DNA of 64,000 nt, taken from Angiostrongylus vasorum (lineage: Eukaryota > Nematoda > Chromadorea > Rhabditida > Metastrongylidae). Every line of letters begins with the position of its first letter. Position 1 is the first letter of the stretch. The stretch spans positions 1,620,852 through 1,684,851 of the forward strand of contig JADANN010000466.1 of the NCBI GenBank assembly GCA_018806985.1, written 5' to 3'. Made by a program: the position numbers and the translations under genes. Below the pieces are notes generated by a model. The model was not told where the DNA came from. It searched no databases and was given only the letters and a program-made list of their open reading frames with translations. Positions 9,400-20,209 of this stretch are shown here, piece after piece.

Positions 9400-10250
9400 C
9401 TAATGGCCCATAGAATTTGTATCCTGAAACCATGGTTTATAATTTTGAAGTTAAACCTTAGGCTTTTAGTGAATATCATTGCGTTTGTACTGCGTAAAAG
9501 AATATGAAGGAGATTTTACAATGAAACCCAAAAAAAGCAGATAGAAGAAAAACTTGAAAAGAAGTTTTCTGACTACAATGTTAAAAAATACCATATATGA
9601 TTTCAGGAATTTTAATCCGGAAGTCGACAAGCAGATAAAGTTGTAGGCATACCGACCTTTGAGGAGAGATGGGAAAGAGACAACAGAATAAGAAATAAAC
9701 AAAATGCTAAGCACGAGATCGTTCTAATTATCGCAAGTGTTTCTGTAAGAGAGCGAAGTACCAAGAGTAAATCGATTTTGAGTTAAAATTTTATTCAGTA
9801 TTTAAACGTCGTTCATCCTCTAGAAAAGCTCCCGATTAGTGCTGTATTCGGCTCTTGAGAAATTGTGACATATTACTGAGTAGGGAAAAAGAAGCCGCGG
9901 CTTTATCGCTTTTCAATAAAGGCATTCCGTTTCGCTTGTTCCATTTCTCTCTAGCTTTTATTTTGCTGGACTGATCATGATTCTTCACGATTTTGGCGAC
10001 TTATATCCATGAGGACTGTGAGGAAAAACTTATGACTTTGCTAACCCAACAGAGTGTATATACCCGTGGACAGATTAAACTTGAAGATCTGCTAGAAGCC
10101 GACGTATATAAACAAGATCGGAGTTGTGATCATTGCAAAAACAGTAATGAATTTTGTAACGAAGTTTGCAAAGAAATTTCGTAGTAATTATTTTTATTAT
10201 TTACAGTTTAGTTATATGCCGTTCCAAAGCGTATTTTTGCCCAAAAAGTT
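9400..10250. other. No gene recognised; one cysteine-bearing open frame at 9993-10184 (+)
   Basis: The plus-strand frame ends at a stop at 10184 and reads DCEEKLMTLLTQQSVYTRGQ, later CDHCKNSNEFCNEVCKEIS. It looks protein-like (four Cys in the last 20 residues), but there is no in-frame ATG near its start and no good acceptor upstream. It could be a terminal exon or a TE fragment. I do not recognise the family. Confidence 0.25.
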
Positions 10251-10254
10251 TCCA

Positions 10255-10770
10255 CACAGTAATTTTCCTTACACCAGGTTCGCATTGATTTCGGACTGAG
10301 TTAAATGATGCTCATGAAGCTTCATCAAAATCACATCGCCTTACTTCTTGTGTTCGAAACTGGATAAATAGCAAAGGAAGAAACCGAAATGCCAGCGAAG
10401 CATAGACCAAAGAAGGGATTCTGAGCGCCAGTACGTGAATGAAGATTCGCAAGGTTTCGTACCGAAGGTGCAAGTTGTCATGACAGCAAAGTCAGAGTTT
10501 TAGACGTCTGCCAGTAGTCAACAATGACTCAGCCACTGTCTGAATATGATGATTGAGAATTTCCCTCAAAAAACTACTTGACAAGTTGCAGAAATACAGG
10601 TGAAAAGTTCAATGAAACGATGGGACATGAACTCGGTTAACAGCATTGAGATCGGATTTATAAAATGTTCTCTTTGCTTCTTCTACAGAACAATAACGTC
10701 CGTCTCCTCGATCACATTGTGAGGTGCAATGGAGAGCGAATTCTATAAGATAGCTACCTGAGTTCAGTTA
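10255..10770 (+). pseudogene. mariner-family transposase fragment
   Basis: With several frameshifts, the plus strand reads LTSCRNTGEKFNETMGHELG, then a block around DRIYKMFSLLLLQNNNVRLL and LDHIVRCNGERIL. This matches the mariner transposase stretch from the HELxxxxxxRR segment to the first catalytic Asp region (xxDRIVTxDEKWIL in the family). The D-E-K residues have become N-G-E, and stops interrupt every frame. No terminal inverted repeats were identified. It is an old inactive copy. Confidence 0.6.
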
Positions 10771-10771
10771 G

Positions 10772-10955
10772 CACAACGTTGCTGAGATACTTGCAAAACT
10801 CCGGATCGGTGATATCTGCGTGTGGGAACCGAACACGTTATGACCCTTTCGGGGGGCTAACGCGTTCACCATCACACTATGCGAGTCGTTCGTTTCGCCT
10901 GTCTCTCAGCGGCGTTATTGACCTATAGGTGCAAACAGCAATCACCCGTCAACGG
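10772..10955 (-). repeat. SINE-A, left arm of an inverted cluster
   Basis: It reads GTTGCTGAGATACTTGC, GGGCTAACGCGTTCACCA, TTCGTTTCGCCTGTCTCTCA and AATCACCCGTC, the reverse of the family orientation. Confidence 0.7.
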
Positions 10956-11080
10956 TCTCCATCGCAAACACCAGCGGTCCGGAGTTTTGCAAATATCTCA
11001 GCAACGTTGTGGTAATATTTCACTATATACGCTGCCATTGAAAAATAGCAGGCAGTTAATAAAAAATTGGCATTGTGATT
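10956..11080 (+). repeat. SINE-A 3' half, right arm of the inverted cluster
   Basis: CACCAGCGGTCCGGAGTTTT, GCAAATATCTCAGCAACG and GCTGCCATTGAAAAATAGCA lead to the GGCAGTTAATAA end. It begins in the middle of the element, directly after the opposite-strand copy. Confidence 0.65.
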
Positions 11081-11100
11081 TATACCATATTTAAGCTTAA

Positions 11101-11366
11101 ATGGGTTCATGGCGACTTGTGCTCTTGATTGCTGATTGCGCCTATAAGTCATAACACGGCTGAGAGAGATGTAAAACGGAGGACTCGTATGGTGTGGTGG
11201 TGAACGCGTTAGCCCCGGGAAAGGGTAAGAGCGTATTCGCTCCTCACCGTAGATAACAGTGGCCCGGACTTTTGCAAATATCTCAGAAACGTTGTGGTAG
11301 TATTGATTCTTTGATACCATGCCACTAAAAAAATGCCAGGCAGTAAATAAAAATTAAGATTGTGAG
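11101..11366 (+). repeat. SINE-A, full-length-like
   Basis: GGCTGAGAGAGATG, then ATGGTGTGGTGGTGAACGCG (A-box region), GTATTCGCTCCTCACC (degraded B box), TTGCAAATATCTCAGAAACG and the terminal CCAGGCAGTAAATAA. Confidence 0.7.
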
Positions 11367-11369
11367 TTC

Positions 11370-12185
11370 AGTCAGTGCAGCGATTGAACCGAGATGAAAC
11401 CCATAAGCATTAGAAAGTCTAATTTGCACCAAAGGTTCGCTCTGACGACTGTTTCGTTTTCGACAAGAAGAATCTTCTAATAAAGGGCCTTGAGTCACGA
11501 CAAAACGGTAACAGCGGAAAAATATTGGTTCGAAATCTGTGAAGTATTTCAAAAACTTCAGCGTTTGCACACAGGCTTACAGAAAAGGTTCAATTTACTT
11601 GCCATACAACTCTTGAGCACACTTACATAGCCATGGTTATAAATATTGAAGCTCCCAAGAAAAGAAGATCTTTCTCCTCGTGCATATTCGTCGGGCCCTC
11701 CACTTTTCAACTGTTACTATTCTCAAGCATTACGGTAATAACTACCAGAGAAAATACAAGTCACATTTTGATCATCACTCACGCGACGACACCTAATTTT
11801 GAATGGCTGTTGCGTGGAACGAAGCCTAATTTCATGTAGTTGTGGACCTGTTGGTCCTTTTACGATAGATTACACAATTTTCCATATCTAGAAAGTATGA
11901 GGGAATGAAAACCTAGCAGATTATGATAAAGACTTTGCGCCATCATTCCAAAGATATGCATGGCATGTATCCTACAATTTACTATATTTCTTTAGGTCCA
12001 GCATGCAAGTACCAAACTGTCTGCTCTAGAAAGCGCTTTGCAGCCTATCCTAAGTCTATTTCTATACTTTTCGTATCTCTCTGTTTTGTTGGACACCACA
12101 CTTCATCATTGCAATTAGAATGAAATGGCAGCCAATTATCAGTTAAATCATTGTTCAATGTCCACTTCATTATGCATCTTCATAG
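11370..12185. other. Intergenic, no supportable gene
   Basis: Short open frames on both strands (for example 11633-11839 plus and 11923-12123 plus) have no family match or convincing splice structure. Confidence 0.3.
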
Positions 12186-12187
12186 GT

Positions 12188-12392
12188 AAATGAGATGCAT
12201 ATTTGGTCTTTCAATGACTCGCTGTGGCCTACCGATGTATCTAACCAGTGCTGCTATCCTCCCAGATAAGTATGATACTAATTTGCGGACCCCGAAGGGG
12301 TGTATGAAAGGCTTGGTGAAACTGGGGCGCGGAGTTCGATCCAATGTGTATTGTAGGGGCGTCTTTTACCACTGCACTACACGCGCTCCACT
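12188..12392 (-). repeat. SINE-B
   Basis: The minus-strand head is GCGCGTGTAGTGCAGTGGTA (A box) with GGATCGAACTCCGCGCC (B-box region). The body contains TATCTGGGAGGATAGCAGCA and ATACATCGGTAGGCCAC. Confidence 0.65.
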
Positions 12393-12539
12393 ACGAGTTA
12401 ATGAAAAGAAATTTACAGTTTATCACATCGTTGTTTTCTGCAACACGAATACAATACTTTACTAGAGGTAGAAGGGTAAACGAAGACAGAAAATATTGCG
12501 ATGACCTTTCCAATAAGAGAAAGGCCATACAAGGGCTTC

Positions 12540-12710
12540 AGTGCTGCATTGGGTAACACATGTGCCCATGGAAAGCATAATTCCGGATTTGAATCTAGCA
12601 TAAGGTCCGAGTTTCGAAGACATCTCGCATCGTAGTGGCTGCATTAAAAGTCATACCATGCCGTGAAAAATGATAATAGGCAGCAGATAAAAAGTAAACA
12701 TTGTCATTTC
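12540..12710 (+). repeat. SINE-A, degraded
   Basis: GGTAACACATGTGCCC, GGATTTGAATCTAGC (B-box-like) and the 3' hairpin region ATGCCGTGAAAAATG...AGGCAGCAGATAA are retained. Confidence 0.45.
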
Positions 12711-12717
12711 GAATACC

Positions 12718-12955
12718 GCCTCAGCTCAACTAGATTTAACGCCGATTTGGCCCTCCAGATCATTCCCGTTGACGAGTGATTGCTGATAACACTCCTGGGC
12801 TAAGGAACTGGCTGACAGAAAGTCAAACCAATGGGATCGATGGTGCACTGGGTAACGCGTGGGAACCCGGAAAGGCAATCACGAGTGGGAATCTGGCCTG
12901 GGGTCCATGTTTTGCAAATACCTCGGCAAGCATTGTAATGTGTTTTATTTGGTAA
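12718..12955 (+). repeat. SINE-A, degraded
   Basis: CGTTGACGAGTGATTGCTGA, CTGGCTGACAGAAAG, GGTAACGCGTGGGAACCCGG and TTTTGCAAATACCTCGGC align with the family. Confidence 0.5.
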
Positions 12956-13001
12956 CTCCCTTTTTTCTTCTACGAACAGTATTGGGAAATTTGTAATTTA
13001 C

Positions 13002-13087
13002 GGTCAGCTCATTATAGATTGTAGGCACCCGTGTACTAAGGGCGTCTAGGTACAACGGAACAGCGTAACTGAACATGGACGATGTCA
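13002..13087 (-). CDS. Possible isolated exon, function unknown
   Basis: The minus strand has an acceptor-like TATGTCCTCTACAG, an 86-nt open exon reading SSMFSYAVPLYLDALSTRV, then the donor GTAAAT. Entry phase is 1 and exit phase 0. No family is recognised and no partner exon was found, so this may be chance. Confidence 0.25.
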
Positions 13088-13754
13088 CTGTAGAGGACAT
13101 AAAGACATATAGCTCCAATGAATACATCACAACAATAAACATCGACCACTTCAAGCATTCATTGTCATATCTGCTGTCTATGTTCCATATATTCCTTGTC
13201 GACTATGTTTTGTTTGTTTTATTATGGTTAATTTCCACTAGAAAATCCACAAGATATGGGTTGTTGTGCTTCCTTTAATCCCTTATTGTACTCATCACAT
13301 GGATAGCTGCTGTATATACGAATCAAAACATCTCCATGGATAACAGCAGGAAGTCAACGAAAAGAAATGACAAAAGGTTGGAAAGCACACGATATGATAA
13401 TGGACCATTTAGTTAACTGCGTCTATGACCTAAAATCTTTCTATACATTGTGCAACGAATTCTTCTTAGAATAATACACTTGCAAAATAATGCATGAAAA
13501 AAAAACGTAGTAAAATTCAGAGTTCGTTTGCTCCTTGGCACTATTCTTGATTAGCGGTGCCTTGCAGTACAAATATAGTCGTGTATTCGAACCATTACTG
13601 CGATAGTCAATTCAGCATTCCTCCTGGGTCGCACATTGCACATATTTCTTTTGAAGAAGCGTCCAACCGATCAACAAAGGTCGGTGACTGCTGTGGCCTT
13701 TAGAACTTTTTAGCAGGACTATCATTAGATTTCCAGGAGAATCAGGCTTGTCAG

Positions 13755-13960
13755 TCATTCAGCAACACTCATGGAAATCCTCAGTTAGCAGGGAACCCAG
13801 GGACAAAATCGAATGTTCACAGTGATGACATACTGACAGCAGCTGAACCAACATGCGAAATATTTGAAGACCTTTGTGGACGATGAATGCGAAGAAAACG
13901 AATCGACTGCAACAAGTGATTGGATACACACAATAGACGTAGTGGTGGGTCATGTAAATA
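13755..13960 (+). repeat. SINE-C, 3' part
   Basis: GAAGACCTTTGTGGACGATG followed by AATGCGAAGAAAACGAATCG matches the 3' section of SINE-C at 47.5 kb. Confidence 0.5.
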
Positions 13961-14027
13961 ATGATAAGCTAAAGATGTAATCGAAATGGCAGTGATTTAA
14001 TTTTTATCATTTTATATTTTTTTCACG

Positions 14028-14162
14028 GGTTGCATGTGAGTCCCACAGCATGAGAAAGGGTAATCGTGGGTTCGAGGCTCACCGGGGTTCCGCGTTCTGT
14101 TCATAATTCAGCATCTTTGTGGTTGTATTTCATGCGGTACCCTACCATGAAAAAAAAAAGGT
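14028..14162 (+). repeat. SINE-A, 5'-truncated or degraded
   Basis: AGAAAGGGTAATCGTGGGTT and TTCGAGGCTCACC carry the B-box region. TTCAGCATCTTTGTGGTTGT and CCCTACCATGAAAAAA form the 3' end. Confidence 0.5.
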
Positions 14163-14289
14163 TTAACAAAATTGAAGTTTTTGACACATTTTTTGTTCCA
14201 ACAATTTTAAGTGTACTGATAGACCAAGAGTTAGATCAAGACGTGCGCTCGCTGTTAGAATTGGGTTCAAGTTTCTCACCAGCGTAACC

Positions 14290-15660
14290 CATTTCTAAGG
14301 AAACGTTGCGTAGGATCAAATGCAGTCTGCACGAGCTTCAAGATCGACTTCGCAGCAACGCTAGAATTGAAATACGAAGTATAAAGGAGCGAGGATATGT
14401 GCGGACATTATTACCGTCTCCTTTTTCCTTGGTCGTTCTTTAGACAGCAAGACCCTAACGGCGAAGTAGATTGCAAATTTCGAACATTTTCGAACGAAAC
14501 TCTCAAGGTTCTTACTCACTATCGCATGATAAAGTTCAGTCCCAACCTTACAGCAACCCAAAAATCTGGTATGCGACAGGTTTGAGGACTAATAAAACCA
14601 AATTCTATTAGTCAATCAGTTAGGGATAAGGGTGGAGAGTTTGTAATAATTTCTCGCCAGTTAGATGTTGAAATAACGCTAAAACATCTGGAAGACACTT
14701 CGCATTCCCGCGCATCGTCTGAAAAGGAATTCAAAGCTCAAAATCGAAGATTGAACAATGAATGGGTCAAAGTGGCAAGCGCGGCACATTTAAAATCATT
14801 AGATATTTCGCATCTTAGAGGACTGAATGACCATCATGTCCCGTCTTATACTTGTTTATCAAGACTCATAATCTAATATCCTCTAATGATGTGGGTTGAT
14901 CCCCACAACCTTCAAGGTTAGATCCACCATCACTTATGTAGACGTGCCTACCGACAGAATAGCTTGGTTTACAAACCTAATTCTAATCCAGTTGTTGAAG
15001 CACATACCAGTCCACCTCACGAATAGCCAAATATTCCTGGATCGCTTGCGTAATGCTCGTTCTAACGGCACGTATACGATGGAATCTTGCGGTCTTACCA
15101 CCCTTTATACTAATCTGTAGAATGACTTCACAATGTAAACCATCCATCAGCTAGCTTCTTGTGAAAGGCGAAGAAGTAATGAACATGGATGCCCTCCCGA
15201 TTCAGCGGCTCATGGATCTCCTAAAAGTGTGCCTAAACTGCTCGATCTACAGATGGTCTCAGAAATACTACGCAGAGATCAGAGGATTGGTAATGGGAAG
15301 CGACTGCCACCAAGCCGTGCCATTGCCTTTATGTCTGAGGTGGAAAAATGTGCACCAGTAATCGACCTCCGGTCATTGCTCTACTGTAGATATATAGATG
15401 ACTGCTTTGTCATCTGTTCCACAGAAGAGAAGATGGACTTACTTACTTTTTTTTGGTGAATGAAAAAGACTTATAACTTTAAGAATAACTCCATCGTTAA
15501 AATCTTTTAACATCCAGTTTCTACTAAAATCCACTTGGAGAGGAGATACTGTGAAGAACAAGAGACTTAAAAAATGACAAACTTCCGATTTTGACTACAA
15601 AATATCCACCGAACTTTGTAGACCAGATCGAAAATTCAGTGTATTTGTAGTAAATAGTAT
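14290..15660 (+). mobile_element. Penelope-like element, reverse-transcriptase region (broken)
   Basis: With frameshifts and stops, the plus strand encodes the central part of a PLE ORF. Blocks in order: SVRDKGGEFVIISRQLDVEI near 14.62 kb, an RT palm segment (SIYRWSQKYYAEIRGLVMGS near 15.24-15.30 kb), and an intact catalytic motif CRYIDDCFVICST at 15384 onward with both aspartates. After about 15450 the reading frame is lost through small indels. The downstream GIY-YIG domain and terminal repeat are missing, so the copy is truncated at both ends. It is a separate insertion from the C-terminal fragments at 0.6 and 28.7-30.3 kb. Confidence 0.8.
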
Positions 15661-15709
15661 GTTGTTTATCGTCTTTTCTGCTTACTGATGGAATGTTTTA
15701 GATAGAAAT

Positions 15710-15865
15710 ATAACTTCACGAAGCTGAGATATTTGCAAAACTCTGGACCGCAGGTGCCTATGGTGGGAAACGAACGCGCTATTGTCCTTTCCCGAGAGTA
15801 ACACGTTCACCAACACACCATTCGGGTCCTTCGTTTCGCCTGTCTCTCAGCTAGTTCTATCGATC
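15710..15865 (-). repeat. SINE-A
   Basis: AGCTGAGATATTTGCAAAAC, GTAACACGTTCACCAACACA, GTTTCGCCTGTCTCTCAGCT; orientation reversed. Confidence 0.65.
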
Positions 15866-15869
15866 TTTT

Positions 15870-16380
15870 TGCCATTTTAGATAGAGATCGCCAAAAATTC
15901 ACTGAATCTATGACGTCTGAAGAAGAACGTTAGAAAAGCCGATTTTCGAAGAAATGGAGACATGGAATGAATTTAATACAATCGATAGAAATGTTGTTAA
16001 AAAAGAGAACTGATAGGGAGGTTGTATATACGCCACTGATAATAGGCACACACGAAAAAAGTTAACAGTTAGCAAAAGTTAGCAGATTGAAAAGCATTCC
16101 TCAATGGCCGTTGAAGGATACGTTTCATGGAAGAAAACCTTTTTGGAAAACTTGATATATGGCCAGCAGCAAAATCAACACTGAGCTTGAAAACTCTTCA
16201 GGTTGTAAACTTGTAGAGGATCGATTTACAAAAAAAAACCATGAACAAAAAAGACATAAAAACTGGTCCAGATGCCACACTAGTTGAATTTCAGACCTTC
16301 GAAGGCATAAACATAAAAAAAATTCACACGAGACTAAATTACAGAGTTTGACGAAAGTCGGAAGGACGACAAGATGGCAT
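15870..16380. other. Intergenic, no supportable gene
   Basis: A 106-codon minus frame (16125-16445) is rich in Leu/Phe/Cys and looks like the antisense of an A-rich region. No exon signals are seen. Confidence 0.3.
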
Positions 16381-16383
16381 TGA

Positions 16384-16553
16384 TTGAGCGTCACTGACCG
16401 GGACCGTGAGCAAATACGTAAGTGTCTTCGCGTCTTCGCTCGCATTCCAGAAAATTCTCGGCTTGCAGGAATTCAAAAATTGCCATTTCGTCAACTACAC
16501 AGCCTGATGGGAAACAATTCTAAGTACTTCATTCTCGAAACGGAACGTTGGCA
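16384..16553 (+). CDS. Possible exon, function unknown
   Basis: The open plus frame has protein-like composition, including RIPENSRLAGIQKLPFRQLH and YFILETERWQ, and ends exactly at a CAG|GTAACT donor. No convincing acceptor was found upstream; the frame is closed by a stop just before 16384. Family unknown. Confidence 0.3.
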
Positions 16554-17096
16554 GGTAACTGCTTTTTCACACTAATTTCCCCCTTTCTTACTACACGACC
16601 CATCTTCACATCTACTGTGAAGGTCTCAACACCTCTCGCATTCGATTCGTTTCCTTGCATCGATCATCCGTGAAAGACCTCGAACTTTTCGCGTATTGAT
16701 TCGCCTGCTGATTGATGATCGTCGTCTTCTTCACGAATGCCGTTGAATACTGAGTGAGTCGATTCTCCCTGGAGTCCTGTGATAATCGAGTGTAAGCGTT
16801 CTCTTTGGACTCACGTATGGGAGACTTGGTGGGTCCAGAAAGTGATCGAATCAGCAGTGTGCAAAGTGATGAGCAGCATCACCGGCACTGCGCCCACCTG
16901 TCCTGTTATGACCTTGTAGCACCAGTGAACTCCACTGGCCGCTATCGCATATCAGAGCTGCTCACTGGGTTCTATTTGCTTTGAAGATATGGATAATGCC
17001 ATACTTTTACTATGATGCACTTTGTAAATGTTTTTGGAGAGAACGCCTACCCGACTAACTCAAAGAGCACTGTGATAGCACATATTTTTTGATCAG

Positions 17097-17256
17097 TCTT
17101 CCAAATGAAGATCTCGAAATTTCCATAGGCCTGGATGACGCCGATGAGACTGAATTTCAGGCGTATATTGTGATCAACATCCACAGGAACACCAGATTAC
17201 TAGGCCACGAAGAAACACCATTGGGTAACGCAGTTGAACGTTTCAATATTAAAATG
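17097..17256 (+). CDS. Possible exon, function unknown
   Basis: It is preceded by the acceptor ATATTTTTTGATCAG and ends at the strong donor ATG|GTAAGA. The 160-nt exon is fully open: 53 codons including DLEISIGLDDADETEFQAYI and GHEETPLGNAVERFNIKM. Entry phase is 2 and exit phase 0. The phase does not join to the candidate exon at 16384-16553, so an intermediate exon would be needed. The acidic-then-basic composition looks like a real protein, but I cannot name the family. Confidence 0.4.
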
Positions 17257-17344
17257 GTAAGAAGGCTTCCCAAACTTGTGAGGCAGCAGCATATCGGATA
17301 ACTTATTTCTTTTGTCCATAAAATAAAACGTTGACCGTATAACT

Positions 17345-17530
17345 AAAATGATGCTGAGTTATATGCAAAACTCGAAACCCCAGGCGCGTTTTGAACTCGC
17401 GATTACTCTTTCAGGGGGTTCACGTGCTAGCAACCACACTAACCGAGGGCCTTTCTTTGCCTTTCTTTAAGCCAAGTTTTAACTCTATTGCTGGTACCAG
17501 CAATCACCCAGCTATAGCGATGATTTGACG
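17345..17530 (-). repeat. SINE-A
   Basis: AATGATGCTGAGTTATATGC, GGGGGTTCACGTGCTAGCAA and AGCAATCACCCAGC; reversed orientation, left member of a head-to-head pair. Confidence 0.6.
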
Positions 17531-17534
17531 AACA

Positions 17535-17725
17535 TAAATTGGCATTAAACCCAATTGAGCTGAAGCTGTAGTCGAAATTACAGTGTAGTGGGGAGGGCAA
17601 GGGCCAAGGTTAGTGTGGTGGACAGTCCGTGTGCCCGCGGGAAGGATAATGGCGGGTCCGAAACCCAATTGATGTTCCGATTTCGCTCACAAACATGATT
17701 GTGGTTATATTGTTCACATTTATCA
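17535..17725 (+). repeat. SINE-A, degraded
   Basis: TTAGTGTGGTGGACAGTCCG (A-box region) and GGCGGGTCCGAAACCC (B-box region) in plus orientation; right member of the pair. Confidence 0.55.
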
Positions 17726-17729
17726 CACA

Positions 17730-18600
17730 ATTTTTACACGTGATTGTATGAGTGGGAAAAGGGTGGGATGAATAAACGAGGTTAGAATTTTAGGGAAAAT
17801 CACTGCTGAAATTAAAAAAGCGATTTCAGAGACACTCAAGCAAGTTGTTCTTAAAATCTTTTCTATTTATGACACTGTGGCTTTTTGGTCATGGTTTTCT
17901 AGAGTTCGAGCGAATCCGTTGTCTCTTGTGCTGTAGTGAACGTTTTCAGTCTGGTTTTTTGATAACTTATGATAGCACAGGCGGTGATAACCATTGTATA
18001 TCATATTTTTTAAAGAGTTCTTCTTTTAACCTCGGCATTGCTAATCAAAAGGTTCTTGGATTACTAAACTATCAAGAAATTTATAAAGGTGTTAATTCAG
18101 CTAATGTTTGTTTTTTCCTATTGTATTTTGTATTCACAGTGCCATGTTTCTAAATTATTACCTACTGCAAACATTTCGGTAGTGGTCTTGTTCGGTATTT
18201 ATTCCATCCTGAATTACCTGGTGCTCCAGTTAAACAGATTTCTTTCTTTTCTGTTCTTCTTCTTATCTTACTTGTCTCTTTTTCTTCTATCTTTGTTAGT
18301 CGTTTTCTTCGTTTGCAATGGTCATATTTATACAGTTTACTTTCCCAAATATTCCATCGACAATTTCGAACTAGCCGTTTTAGATCTAAGTTGATTTGGT
18401 TCTATAATCCTTTAAAAAATAGAATGCCGCTCCAAGTTAAACTATGTACTGCATAATAATTTTGCATTGAAACATGAAGAGTAGAAGTTGGTCAGTTTTT
18501 GTCTGTCACCCGTTCGATCGAGCGCCCCAGAACCACCAAACCTTCAATTCCTCCGAGGTCGAAAAAATTGGAACATTTGCCTGGCAAGATATCAGCGCTG
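17730..18600. other. Intergenic, AT-rich, no supportable gene
   Basis: Overlapping hydrophobic frames (17845-18153 and 18089-18394 plus) result from long T-rich tracts. They lack splice boundaries and family motifs. Confidence 0.35.
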
Positions 18601-18604
18601 ACCG

Positions 18605-18911
18605 GTAGTTGGATAAAGAAAAGGATAAAGCTCTCGGCTTTGATCAATCCCTTTAGGAATGCGCCATGCATTCGACTTCATTAAGCATCGTTTCGAGGTG
18701 ATTGAATGCATATCTGACTTTACAATGACTCGCGGTGGCGTACCGATGTATCGAACCAGTGCTGCTATCCTCCTAGACAAGTCTGGTACCAATTTGCCAA
18801 CCTCGGAGGGATGGAAGGCTTGGTGAGCCATGGGCTCGTGGATCGCTTCCACTTGTGTGTTTCATGGCGCCTCCGACCACTGCGTCACACGCGCCCTTAA
18901 GTAGTTGGATA
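18605..18911 (-). repeat. SINE-B flanked by an 11-bp target-site duplication
   Basis: The direct repeat GTAGTTGGATA occurs at 18605-18615 and 18901-18911 and brackets the element exactly. On the minus strand the head is GTGTGACGCAGTGGTCGGAG, followed by the usual body (AGACTTGTCTAGGAGGATAG, GATACATCGGTACGCCACC) and an AAAGCTTTATCC-like 3' end. This is the best evidence here for retrotransposition of SINE-B. Confidence 0.8.
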
Positions 18912-19690
18912 GGCCTCCGTAATTCACTGTGTAAGTTAGATATGAATTCATTCACCTCTGAAGATGCTTCATGGTGTTGGATTCATAGCGCTTCCCTCAA
19001 GATTGACCATTCCTGGAAGCTTTATTTGTTAATGATTCATTTAGCAGTAGACGGCAATTAAGAGGTAGGCCTTTTCGAAGAATTCGTCAAGCAAATACGT
19101 GCCACTTTTGCCTGGACTTTCTGCTATTCTCTCTTCACTTTGATTAAAATCTTATATCTCTTCGATTACAGTAGGATGCAGAAGAAAACTTTATTATAGC
19201 GTTTTTGAGTTCGAATTGTCATTATGTCAGTGAAAGAAATGTGATTTTTAAAATTGGTTACCATACATCGGCTAAGCGTTCTACAGTAGTGCTATTTCGT
19301 GTATTCAACCCACAGTAAAACGTTATTCTTGCCGAAATATTTACATAGCCAGAATCAATGGCTCTACTTACAACCAAGAATTTGTCGCTGAAAGACAGGA
19401 ATCTTTTTTCACTGAAAAAGAAACGAGTGAAATGGCCGAAAAACAAGAGCACTTAGGTAGGACGTTTAGGAATTTTTTCAGTGCCCAAACAATAAGCCTT
19501 GTGAAGGCGGTGGTGTATTCCAAAACTACATCAACGTTGGAGTTTATCTCCTTCAACTTTCTACTTAATCCATGAACTGAGGAGAAATGGTGAACTATGT
19601 AAGCACTATGCTTCCATTTATTGATACTCTTAAACGAGGTTGTTAAAAAGGATAGAAGGATCAGGTAATCATCTTTTATTTAGTGCTTCT
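18912..19690. other. Intergenic, no supportable gene
   Basis: Only short frames without family resemblance. Confidence 0.3.
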
Positions 19691-19890
19691 TCTTTTTCCA
19701 TGGCAGGGTGTGATGTGAGTACAACCACAGTAATGTTGAAACATGGCTAAAAGATGAAACGAAAGACCAGCGTGGTGTGGTGGTGAACGCGTTAGCCACC
19801 GGAGAAGGCAATAGCGTGTTCGATTCTCACCGCAGACATCCATGGTTCAGAGTTTTGCAAACATCTCAGCATCATTATGGTTGAGTACTA
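19690..19890 (+). repeat. SINE-A with a reversed tail fragment at its left
   Basis: 19745-19885 reads CGTGGTGTGGTGGTGAACGC, GTGTTCGATTCTCACCGC and TTTTGCAAACATCTCAGC in plus orientation. Directly left, CCATGGCAGGGTG...GAGTACAACCACAG is the opposite-strand 3' tail of the same family. Confidence 0.65.
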
Positions 19891-20209
19891 GGTAGTTTCC
19901 AAAAGATCGCGCTGCAGTCATTGGACGTCCCAGCGGAGGGTGTGGCGTTTGTAACATGACCCAACCTTCAGTATATACAGCACGATGTATCGTCCAAGTG
20001 CAACGAACATTCATGCGACTACGTACACATTCTACGAAATTTACAAGCATAGTCTATACAGGATTTTTTTAAAATTTCATAACAAATTTTAGGATCTGTG
20101 TAGTACAATGACTACTCAAGCAAGAAACAGTTTTCAAGGAAATAGCAAAGAAAAAGTAGAAATGTCGCTCTTTTAAAGTGTAGCTTACATTATCACTGAT
20201 ATTCTTCTG

